Positions 1-5,471 of a stretch of DNA of 6,103 nt are shown in pieces. Origin of the DNA: Actinomycetes bacterium (lineage in GTDB: Bacteria; Actinomycetota; Actinomycetes; S36-B12; UBA10799); the NCBI GenBank assembly GCA_029779995.1, contig JAKOZM010000410.1, forward strand, positions 1-6,103, given 5' to 3'. A program made the translations under genes and the position numbers. The notes beneath the pieces were generated by a model, which saw only the letters and a list, made by a program, of their open reading frames with translations, ran no database searches and was not told the origin of the DNA. How positions within the stretch are numbered: position 1 is the stretch's first letter; every line of letters begins with the position of its first letter.

Positions 1-2
1 GC

Positions 3-188
3 GCCGAGATCCTGGCCTGGCACACCACCAGAGCCAGCAACGGACCCACCGAAGGACAGAACAACCTCATCAAAGCCACCAAACGCGTCGGCTTCGGATT
101 CCGCACCTTCGGCAACTACCGAATCCGAGTCCTACTCGACGCCGGAGGCGTCAACTGGAACCTCCTCCCAACACTGACTCCCCCCTAG
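3..188 (+). CDS. ISL3-family transposase, C-terminal end (5' part outside window)
   Basis: This is the last 61 codons of a gene that enters from the left edge, in frame 3, ending in TAG. The peptide reads AEILAWHTTRASNGPTEGQN, then NLIKATKRVGFGFRTFGNYR, then IRVLLDAGGVNWNLLPTLTPP. The stretch SNGPTEGxNNLIKxxKRVxFGFRxFxNYRIRVLL is typical of the end of the DDE domain in ISL3-type transposases of actinobacteria. The Glu of NGPTEG (about residue 18 of the fragment) should be the third acidic catalytic residue, and the FGFRxFxNYRIR block is the usual C-terminal signature. The enzyme would cut and join DNA at the element's inverted repeats. I cannot tell whether the gene is intact, because the first two catalytic Asp residues and the N-terminal zinc-finger/HTH region lie outside the window. 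A probable element end follows directly after the stop. Confidence 0.85.
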   Translation, partial: AEILAWHTTRASNGPTEGQNNLIKATKRVGFGFRTFGNYRIRVLLDAGGVNWNLLPTLTPP

Positions 189-203
189 ATTCCGAAGGAC
201 CCC
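189..203. repeat. Probable right terminal inverted repeat of the ISL3-type element
   Basis: The 15 bases ATTCCGAAGGACCCC follow the transposase stop directly. Read inward from the end they are GGGGTCCTTCGGAAT, which resembles the GG(C/G)-TCTTCGGAA-like tips of ISL3 elements as I recall them. Position next to the transposase C-terminus is where the right end of an ISL3 element lies. The left mate and the target duplication (8 bp in this family) are outside the window or not identifiable, so the exact boundary is inferred. The repeat contains AAGGA at 195-199, a good Shine-Dalgarno distance from the ATG at 206. Confidence 0.45.
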
Positions 204-205
204 TA

Positions 206-628
206 ATGGACCGTTCGATCGTCATCTTCGGGTGCGGCAAGGTGGGCAGCGGCGCGGCTGCTCAGGTGATGGGCGCAGGCGCCAAGGTCATAGTGATCGA
301 CCGTGACGTTGCCAACCATTCACCCACCGGAGCCGACTTCATCGAGGCCTCCGACCAGGACGGTGTCCGAGCGGCCGTGGCCAGTGCGTGGTGTGTCGTC
401 ACTGCAACCGGGTTGGCCGGTGCCTTGACCCCCCTGGTGGATGACCTGCGCAACTCTGGGGCGATCCTGGCCAACCTTGGTGCGCAGGACGAGTTTGGTC
501 TGGGCATGCCGGCGTCCCGGGTCCGCATCTGCGCTATCTGGACGCGACGATGGCATTGGTCAACGCATGCACTCGAACAGCGAATCCTGGAAGTGGCGAC
601 GATGTCTGATCGGATCGCGGGCGGTTAG
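206..628 (+). pseudogene. Truncated, probably frame-broken adenosylhomocysteinase-like NAD-binding protein
   Basis: The open frame gives 140 residues. It begins at once with a Rossmann fold (SIVIFGCGKVGSGAA, dinucleotide-binding GxGxxG-type loop, residues 4-18), then an Asp-ending beta2 (VIVIDRD), VVTATG (about 64-69) and NSGAILANLGAQDEFG (about 83-98). The last two match the layout of the NAD-binding domain of S-adenosylhomocysteine hydrolase (VTATG ... GAIVANIGHFDNE). These enzymes normally have a substrate domain of well over 100 residues before the Rossmann fold, and it is absent. Near 520 the frame changes character: frame 1 gives LRYLDATMALVNACTR (529-576), which looks protein-like with good GC3, while the open frame gives Trp/Arg-rich text. 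At about 577 the sense returns to the original frame (RILEVATMSDRIAGG). I infer 5' loss at the IS junction plus a pair of indels. The ATG at 206 may be fortuitous. The stop overlaps the stop of the convergent HNH gene. Family assignment is moderate; inability to catalyse the hydrolase reaction is likely. Confidence 0.55.
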
Positions 629-1869
629 TCGCGCTGGGGGATGCGGCCGCGGCGGGGGTGGTGTTGGGTGCTGGGTCTGTAGTCGTGGGGTCGGGTGGTG
701 GCGGTGGTGCCGAGAGGTCCGCGCCAGGTGATGCTGTGGGCGTAGGTGTCGGTGGTGCTCAGCCGCCAGTTTTCGAAGGTTTTTATGCGGTGGTGGTGGC
801 GGCACAAGCAGACCAGACCGTCGGTGTGGGTCAGGCCGTTCTCACGGTGGGGGATGACGTGGTCGGTGTCGGTGAATTCGGCGAGGCGGGTGCAGCCCGG
901 GAACCGGCACAGCCGGTCTCGCAGGCGCACGGCTGTGCGCACCTTGGCGGGGATCTCGTATTTGTGGGTGCCGGTGTCCATCAGGACCCCGGTCAGCGGG
1001 TCGGTGACCAGCCGGGTCCAGCGGGCATCCGGGGACCAGGCCAGTTGCAGGGCCAACCGGCGGGTGCACGGCGACCCGTTGAGGTCGGCGCCTTTGGTTT
1101 CGACTCCCATGAGCATGTCGGCGGGGATCTGGACCTGCACGGTGACGTCCCAGAAACTGTGGTCGTTGATGAACCCGGTCAGGGCATCGGCGCGGCGCTG
1201 GTCGAGGCTGCGCGCCTCGCCCTGCTGGTAGGGGTCGGCGCAGGCCGGGCGGTCGGCCAGGTCATCGATGCCCTGCATGAACGCCTGCGCCGTTTCCAAG
1301 CTGGTGTACACGCTGACGTAGGCCATGCCGTGCCCGGCCAGGATCAGGCTGACGTGGCGGCGGGTCAGGGCGTCCTGGCGTTGTTTCTCATCGGGGTCCT
1401 CGTCGCAGGTCATCCGGATCAGGCGGCGGTGCAGCTGGGCGGGGGTGTGATCGGTGGCGTACCCGATGGCGATCTTCTCCAGGTCGCTGCGTTGGGGGTC
1501 GGGGACGTCATCGAGCAGCGCCACGATCTTGCGGGCTTTCGCGGTGTCGATCAGCCCGTCGTGCAGCGCCTGCCACACCAGGGGCCGGGCGGTGAGCTCA
1601 TAACCGGTCTCGACCAGGTATTCGGCTGACCTGCCCGAGATCCCCAGCATCAGCCCGATCTCGGCGGTCGCCCCGTTCACGTAGCCGCGGTTGGCGTCGA
1701 TGATCCGGCTGTGCAGTACCCGCATGAACGCCGCGTCCTCGGCCTCGGCGCGCCGGCGGGCACGCACCCGGGCCTGCAGCGCGTCGGTGATGTCCTGGTC
1801 GTCGAGGCTCTCAAAACGCGCGCACAGCCCGGCCAGGTCCGGTTCCGTGGGTGTCACACTGTCGATCAC
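625..1869 (-). CDS. DUF222 / 13E12-family HNH endonuclease
   Basis: This 414-residue protein has the usual two-part build of the actinobacterial 13E12 repeat family: a long helical DUF222 region (about residues 15-300) and a C-terminal HNH nuclease domain (about 305-365). In the HNH part I see a zinc-type CxxxxC pair (C321, C326), TDTDHVIP with the catalytic-type DH (D336-H337), N344 in the HRENG segment, and CLCRHHHR (C354, C356, H358-360) as the second metal ligand set and final His. It should nick or cut double-stranded DNA; the biological target of this family is not established. The C-terminal tail (about 388-414) is basic and His/Arg-rich. The length is normal and nothing appears broken. 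The GTG start at 1867-1869 is chosen because it sits about 6 nt after a strong -10, implying a leaderless mRNA; no Shine-Dalgarno is present. A LexA box covers the promoter, so expression should follow DNA damage. The family is multi-copy in many actinobacteria, and in M. tuberculosis some REP13E12 copies serve as the phiRv1 prophage attachment site. Confidence 0.9.
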   Translation of the reverse strand: MIDSVTPTEPDLAGLCARFESLDDQDITDALQARVRARRRAEAEDAAFMRVLHSRIIDANRGYVNGATAEIGLMLGISGRSAEYLVETGYELTARPLVWQALHDGLIDTAKARKIVALLDDVPDPQRSDLEKIAIGYATDHTPAQLHRRLIRMTCDEDPDEKQRQDALTRRHVSLILAGHGMAYVSVYTSLETAQAFMQGIDDLADRPACADPYQQGEARSLDQRRADALTGFINDHSFWDVTVQVQIPADMLMGVETKGADLNGSPCTRRLALQLAWSPDARWTRLVTDPLTGVLMDTGTHKYEIPAKVRTAVRLRDRLCRFPGCTRLAEFTDTDHVIPHRENGLTHTDGLVCLCRHHHRIKTFENWRLSTTDTYAHSITWRGPLGTTATTRPHDYRPSTQHHPRRGRIPQRD

Positions 1870-1874
1870 ACTTC

Positions 1875-1903
1875 ATTGTAGAACACATGTTCGATATATG
1901 CAA
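1875..1903 (-). promoter_or_regulatory. Promoter of the DUF222-HNH gene, probably leaderless
   Basis: On the minus strand, TTGCAT (1898-1903) serves as -35 and TACAAT (1875-1880, five of six matches to TATAAT) as -10, with exactly 17 nt between them. The GTG start codon begins 6 nt beyond the -10 edge, at position 1869, which is where transcription should start. The mRNA would therefore have no 5' leader, a common arrangement in actinobacteria, and this agrees with the missing Shine-Dalgarno. The promoter lies in the 68-bp gap after the amber-interrupted secreted-protein gene. Confidence 0.72.
1879..1894 (-). promoter_or_regulatory. LexA-binding site (SOS box)
   Basis: The minus strand reads TCGAACATGTGTTCTA. 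It matches the actinobacterial LexA consensus TCGAAC-N4-GTTCGA at 11 of 12 defined bases; only the penultimate G is replaced by T. It overlaps two bases of the -10 and most of the -35/-10 spacer, so bound LexA would block RNA polymerase. LexA control of several 13E12-family genes is known in M. tuberculosis, which supports the assignment. Confidence 0.8.
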
Positions 1904-1937
1904 GCATTAATCTGGCCCTGTGCAACAGTCCCGACTG

Positions 1938-2438
1938 CTACTTCTTCTTCTTGGGCTTCACCGTCCACTGCTTCACGGAGACGTACGCGTTTGCCTGCGC
2001 GGTGGCTGGGGCCGACAACGTGAGTACGACCATCAGTTTCCGTTTGCCCTTCGTCTGTATGACGACCTTCCCACTCTTCTGCTTGGATACCTTCGCGTAC
2101 TTCTTACCCTTGGGCCTCACGACGACCTTGACCGCTGCCTTGTTTCCCGCACTGGTCACGACGGTGCTCTTGAGCAGCGTTGTCTTGCCCTTGTAGGCGA
2201 TCTTCTTCGGGAGTTTCACCGACGCCGTCTGCGAGACCTTGGCCAGCGAGACCGGAGCGGATACACCTGGCGCACCCGTCCCCACGGCATTGGCCGCCAC
2301 CACCGCGAAGGTGTAGGTGCCACCCGGGGTAAGCCCGGCCACGGTGCAGCCAAGCCCCGACGTGGTGCAGGTGGCACCGCCCGGCGAGGCCGTAACGGTG
2401 TACCCGGTGATCGCTGATCCGCCATCGCCCGGAGCTAG
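1938..2438 (-). pseudogene. Detached 3' part of the secreted FN3 protein gene, beyond an in-frame TAG
   Basis: After the TAG at 2439-2441 the same frame stays open for 166 sense codons to its own TAG at 1938-1940. The first residues, LAPGDGGSAITGYTVTASPG, complete an FN3 domain whose start lies before the stop (PSAPTGVSAVL ... NSVDVT). The rest of that domain (CTT...C, GLTPGGTYTFAVVAANAVG) is normal and carries the same Cys pair as the preceding FN3 domain. From about residue 732 of the full frame begins a 98-residue C-terminal domain with 24 Lys, 2 Arg and no Asp or Glu, ending KPKKKK. There is no Shine-Dalgarno before the internal GTG at 2340-2342, so independent translation is unlikely. 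The uninterrupted gene would encode 829 codons' worth of protein (1938-4427). The segment shows no other lesion, which points to a recent mutation, a base-call error or rare readthrough. Confidence 0.82.
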
Positions 2439-2694
2439 CTACGTGACATCCACGGAGTTCGCCTGGGAACTGAGCACTGCAGACACCCCCGTTGGCGCCG
2501 AGGGCGTCGTGGCTGGAACGACGGGCTGCGAAGCCGGACTCACGGGACTGTTGCCCGCCTCATTGCTCGCCACCACTGTGAAGGTGTAGGGCTGACCGTT
2601 GGTCAGACCAGGCACGACACAGGTCAGTGGATTGGTATCGGCACCGACCTGGGTGGTGCACGTGCCACCGCCGGGCGTGGCTGTCACGGTGTAC
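2362..2694. repeat. Two 42-bp imperfect direct repeats marking tandem FN3 domains
   Basis: Copies at 2362-2403 and 2653-2694 match at 36 of 42 bases, 291 bp (97 codons) apart. On the minus strand both encode YTVTA(S/T)PGG(A/G)TCTT, the same beta-strand and Cys-containing loop of successive FN3 domains. The spacing equals one FN3 unit, so this reflects domain duplication and not a mobile repeat. It is long enough to permit recombination or short-read assembly confusion. Confidence 0.8.
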
Positions 2695-4427
2695 TTCTGA
2701 ACCGGGTAGCCGACCGGTGCGGTACTCGCGGGGAATGTCACCGCGGCGGAGGCATTGCCCCGGGTAGCGGCTACTGCGGTCGGTGCTGCTGGCTCCTGAC
2801 CGCAACTCGGATACCTGAAACTGGCGATGCGCGTCTGCCAGTTGGCTAGCCCGGTGGTCTGCACGTACTCGGTGGTGTACCAGAAGGTGCAGTCATCGAG
2901 CGGATCGACATTCATCGACGAGTAATCACCCCAGCGGCCAGCTTCTCCCTCTTGGAACCCAGAACCACTGATGATCGTCGATTCTGCCTGTGGCATCTGG
3001 TTCAGCGGGTCAGTGTTGCGCCGTCCCGTGTACCGGATAGACGGATAGCCGTCGGCCCCAGCCGCCTTGACGGTGCTGTAGCCCAGCGCCATGTTGCCGG
3101 AACGGTCCATGGCCACCGATCCCATCCAGCGGTAGGTGATTCCGTCGACGTCTGCCGAAACCCCCTGCTGGTGGACAGTCGGCGTCGCTGCTGACGGGTC
3201 CCGCAATTCGAAGAACTGAATGCCGGTCTGGGCCGTCGGCCCCAGCGTCCCGTCCATCGCGACGGTGTTGTTGGTGACCAGGGACTCGTGGTCACCGAAG
3301 TTGCGGTAGGCAAGCCGGTACATCATGCGGTCCCCGAGCGCGTCGAGTCTCTGGTCGGTCCCGGGCTGCGGGATGCATAGCTCTGCGGGACACGCGTAGG
3401 TGAATGGATCCACCGGCACCGAGATCGGGTCGCTGAGAGTGCTGCTCGCCGGATTGCTGAAATTGGGCTTCATCTTGAACATCGCCAACTTGTCGTTGTC
3501 TGCCCAGTGCAGGCCAAGGAAGTAGCCCGGCGACCCCACCGGGGGTGGCGCCGAGCCGTCGACGTCAGCCGGCAACATGCCGAACTGCTCCGCGAGGGTG
3601 TAGCAGACCTCCGTCACGGCAACACCCGCCAGCATCGCCGCACGATCCCACGCGCACAACTTCTGCCCGGCGAAAGCAAACGTCTGGGCCGCGAACATGT
3701 TGTACGAGGTGAGATAGGCGTCCGGCCAGACTCCGATCTTCGGGTAGTCGGGGAGGTCCGGATACTCGAACGCGTAACGCTGATACGTCCCGGTCGGATC
3801 GGAACTGGTCGAGATGGCGACACACTCGTAGAACGGGGCGCTGCGCCCATTCGGGAGAGAGAACTGCGATATCAGCCAGCGTTGGGCCAACTGGTCGTAG
3901 AGAACGATGGGGTCGCCGTTGTTGGTGGTTGCGCAGGCACTGCTCGTACCGGCCCAGAGAGTGTTCGCGTCGACCGGGCCGAAGACGGAGTTCCCGTCCT
4001 TGGTGAAGATCTGAATGGACAGGTTGACCATCTGCACGTAGTGATTAGGCCCGACGTCACCGACGGTGTCCGGTGGGTACACACCGTTGAGATTGTTGAT
4101 TCCCTCCCACTGGCTGAGCACACCCGGCATATCGAGGCCGGGCAGGGGTGCGTCCGGACTGATGGCGGGTCCGGGACCATTGGCGATGATCTGCTGCAGG
4201 CGATCGCCCGGACTCTTCTTGCGCACAGCAGGTGCCGGGCGGGGGTTCATGGGCGCCAGCTGCATCGGGGGCGCGAAGCTGCTCAATGGCGCCGAGATGC
4301 CGAGCGGTTCGACGGTGCTGACTTCGGGCTGCGGCCCTTGGTCAGCGGCCACAGCCGCTGAAGAGACGGACAGCGTCGAGAGGGCCAGAGCCCCCGTGAC
4401 CAGAACAGTGACCCACCGCGGACTCAT
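2439..4427 (-). CDS. Secreted protein of unknown function with FN3 domain(s), cut short by an amber codon
   Basis: The 662-residue product starts with a Sec signal peptide: MSPRW, hydrophobic VTVLVTGALALSTLSVSS, and a likely AVA-A cleavage site near residue 27. A Pro-rich linker (about 30-100) follows. Next is a large domain (about 108-542) beginning GINNLNGVYPPDTVGDVGPNHYVQ in sense, with repeated Asp/Gly/Trp motifs (DPIVLYDQLAQRW, RWGDYSSMNVDP). Its pattern suggests a beta-propeller-like extracellular fold, but I do not recognise a catalytic motif and give no function. Eight Cys in this part (165, 202, 258, 275, 346, 351, 513, 542) fit export and disulfides. An FN3 domain covers about 546-636, with a Cys pair at 590/603 and Phe565 where FN3 usually has Trp. 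A second FN3 domain starts at about 643 and is stopped at codon 663 (TAG). The ATG at 4425-4427 is supported by GGAAGG seven bases upstream and by the signal peptide. No LPxTG or membrane anchor is seen. Confidence 0.85.
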   Translation of the reverse strand: MSPRWVTVLVTGALALSTLSVSSAAVAADQGPQPEVSTVEPLGISAPLSSFAPPMQLAPMNPRPAPAVRKKSPGDRLQQIIANGPGPAISPDAPLPGLDMPGVLSQWEGINNLNGVYPPDTVGDVGPNHYVQMVNLSIQIFTKDGNSVFGPVDANTLWAGTSSACATTNNGDPIVLYDQLAQRWLISQFSLPNGRSAPFYECVAISTSSDPTGTYQRYAFEYPDLPDYPKIGVWPDAYLTSYNMFAAQTFAFAGQKLCAWDRAAMLAGVAVTEVCYTLAEQFGMLPADVDGSAPPPVGSPGYFLGLHWADNDKLAMFKMKPNFSNPASSTLSDPISVPVDPFTYACPAELCIPQPGTDQRLDALGDRMMYRLAYRNFGDHESLVTNNTVAMDGTLGPTAQTGIQFFELRDPSAATPTVHQQGVSADVDGITYRWMGSVAMDRSGNMALGYSTVKAAGADGYPSIRYTGRRNTDPLNQMPQAESTIISGSGFQEGEAGRWGDYSSMNVDPLDDCTFWYTTEYVQTTGLANWQTRIASFRYPSCGQEPAAPTAVAATRGNASAAVTFPASTAPVGYPVQKYTVTATPGGGTCTTQVGADTNPLTCVVPGLTNGQPYTFTVVASNEAGNSPVSPASQPVVPATTPSAPTGVSAVLSSQANSVDVT

Positions 4428-4434
4428 GGCCCCG

Positions 4435-4440
4435 CCTTCC
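4435..4440 (-). promoter_or_regulatory. Ribosome binding site of the secreted-protein gene
   Basis: The minus strand reads GGAAGG, separated by CGGGGCC from the ATG at 4427. It fixes the start that yields a clean signal peptide. In the 134 bp between this gene and the next (4428-4561) I see no convincing -10/-35 pair; TACGCT on the minus strand, near 4459-4464, is a possible -10 but lacks a matching -35. Confidence 0.6.
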
Positions 4441-4561
4441 GTTGGCTTCGCCTGACAGCGTAGACCCGGCGAGGAGCGGTATGGGGCGCGCGCGTACGAA
4501 ACAACCTGAACGGATGTGTCGAAATGCCGAGGAACGCGACTTTCGAAGGTCGTGAGGTTGA

Positions 4562-4708
4562 TCAGATGTCGTCTGACCCAGCCCAGGTGGCCGGCGGATC
4601 ACTAGATGGGAAGGATTCCTGACTGGCCTCATCGACCTCGTCCGACTGCACATCCTCGGGCGGGCTGCAGTGAGGACCGCTCCGGTCCTCGGTGTTGTCG
4701 TGGGTCAT
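4562..4708 (-). CDS. Small acidic protein with VDEASxESFPxSDPP motif, function unknown
   Basis: This 48-residue protein begins MTHDNTEDRSGPHCSPPEDV and contains DEVDEASQESFPSSDPPATW (residues 24-43), then ends AGSDDI. The VDEASxESFPASDPPxW motif recurs at the C-terminus of many short bacterial proteins of unknown function, so the gene is very probably real despite its size. The product is strongly acidic, has one Cys (C14), no signal peptide and no membrane segment, and is likely cytoplasmic and partly disordered. The start is well supported by GGGAGGT four bases upstream of the ATG at 4706-4708. The frame stays open upstream to 4873, but that extension would run into the transporter gene on the other strand and lacks the motif, so I reject it. 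The gene is divergent from the FetAB-type operon with 91 bp between start codons; a shared control region is possible but no operator is clear. Confidence 0.8.
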   Translation of the reverse strand: MTHDNTEDRSGPHCSPPEDVQSDEVDEASQESFPSSDPPATWAGSDDI

Positions 4709-4719
4709 CGCTACCTCCC
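4709..4719 (-). promoter_or_regulatory. Strong ribosome binding site of the small acidic protein gene
   Basis: The minus strand reads GGGAGGT (4713-4719), then AGCG and the ATG. This is a near-perfect complement to the 16S rRNA tail with short, acceptable spacing. It decides the start of the 48-residue protein against longer in-frame alternatives and suggests high translation. Confidence 0.75.
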
Positions 4720-4799
4720 GAGTCAAACTGCATCTGCCCCGGTCGCGCGCGGTTATCCCTGGGACCCGTCGGAGCACTGGGTGGCCCTGAGACACTGAC

Positions 4800-5471
4800 G
4801 TGGTGTCAGATGCGGCCTTCATCCTCGACGGGGTCACAGTGGAACGCGCGGGGACCCGGGTGCTGGACGGCATCAGCGATCACATCCATCGAGGCGCCAC
4901 TACCGCCATCGTCGGGCCCAGCGGCGCCGGCAAGTCAACGCTGCTGCGCCTGTTGAACCGGTTCGAGGAGCCCACGTCAGGCAGCATCCAGCTCGACGGG
5001 CGGCCACTGACGTCATTCGATGTGCACGACCTGCGACGTCGCGTCGGGCTGGTGGCCCAGCACGCCACCATGCTCACTGCCACCGTGGGCGAGGAGGTGC
5101 GGTTCGGCCGGCCCGAACTCACCGACACCGATGTGCTCCGGCTGTTGCAGCGAGTGGCACTAGCGGAGGTCAGCATGGAACGGGCGGCGGCAACGCTGTC
5201 CGGTGGTGAGGCACAACGTGTGGCGCTGGCGCGGTCGCTGGCCGTGCTTCCCGAGGTTCTGCTCCTCGACGAGCCCACGAGCGCCTTGGATGAGGTGTCG
5301 GCGCTCGCGGTGGACGCTGTCATCGAATCGCTGGTGGCCGACGGCCTGACCGTCGTACTGGTCAGCCACGACCTGGAGCGGGTGCTGGATCTGGCGGACG
5401 CGGTGGTCGTGCTCGACCATGGTCGCCTCGTCGAGCGGGGATCGCCGCACGAGGTTCGGTACCTGGGATGA
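4800..5471 (+). CDS. fetA: ABC transporter ATPase, FetA (YbbL)-like
   Basis: This complete 223-residue ABC ATPase has Walker A GPSGAGKST (39-47), Q-loop Gln87 in LVAQHATML, signature LSGGEAQR (133-140), Walker B VLLLDEP (153-159) with catalytic Glu158, D-loop SALD (161-164) and switch His190 in VLVSHD. The size is close to E. coli FetA (YbbL, about 225 residues). The identification as FetA-type rests mainly on the partner gene, a FetB/UPF0014 permease overlapping its stop. The ATPase would form a cytoplasmic dimer powering that permease; in E. coli the pair is linked to iron export and hydrogen peroxide resistance. The GTG at 4800-4802 is used; the next codon is also GTG (4803-4805) and could be the start. 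No good Shine-Dalgarno precedes either, so the transcript may be leaderless, but I see no clear -10/-35 pair. The metal substrate here is inferred. Confidence 0.85.
   Translation: MVSDAAFILDGVTVERAGTRVLDGISDHIHRGATTAIVGPSGAGKSTLLRLLNRFEEPTSGSIQLDGRPLTSFDVHDLRRRVGLVAQHATMLTATVGEEVRFGRPELTDTDVLRLLQRVALAEVSMERAAATLSGGEAQRVALARSLAVLPEVLLLDEPTSALDEVSALAVDAVIESLVADGLTVVLVSHDLERVLDLADAVVVLDHGRLVERGSPHEVRYLG

Noticed and set aside
658..1629. Long + strand open frame (323 codons) opposite the HNH gene
   Set aside because: It is low-complexity Gly/Val/Gln-rich text, the usual mirror of a high-GC gene; the minus strand carries clear DUF222 and HNH motifs.
1938..2342. Separate 134-residue gene starting at an internal GTG
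   Set aside because: It begins mid-FN3 domain, has no Shine-Dalgarno, and is in the same frame as the 662-codon upstream gene, so it is the remainder of one interrupted gene.
2433..2447. Programmed amber read-through at TAG-CTA
   Set aside because: CTA after a stop codon favours read-through in some eukaryotic systems, but there is no reason to expect it in an actinomycete; loss of a TGG codon is simpler.
3507..4361. Long + strand open frame (284 codons) opposite the secreted-protein gene
   Set aside because: It has no domain signature, is Arg/Gly/Val-rich, and lies fully inside a minus-strand gene with signal peptide and ribosome binding site.
4535..4554. Hairpin CGCGACTT-TCGA-AGGTCGTG after the small protein gene, as its terminator
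   Set aside because: The stem pairs well only in + strand RNA (using two G-U pairs). In minus-strand RNA these become A-C mismatches, and no T run follows, so it is weak as a terminator of the minus-strand gene. It may be a chance palindrome or an operator.
4709..4799. Shared operator or metal box between the small gene and the transporter operon
   Set aside because: I looked for palindromes and -10/-35 pairs; only short, weak symmetries such as TCCC-T-GGGA (4756-4764) were found, not enough to call.
4562..4873. 103-residue version of the small acidic protein
   Set aside because: The extra N-terminal 55 residues overlap the ATPase coding region on the other strand and have no ribosome binding site; the ATG at 4708 has an excellent one.
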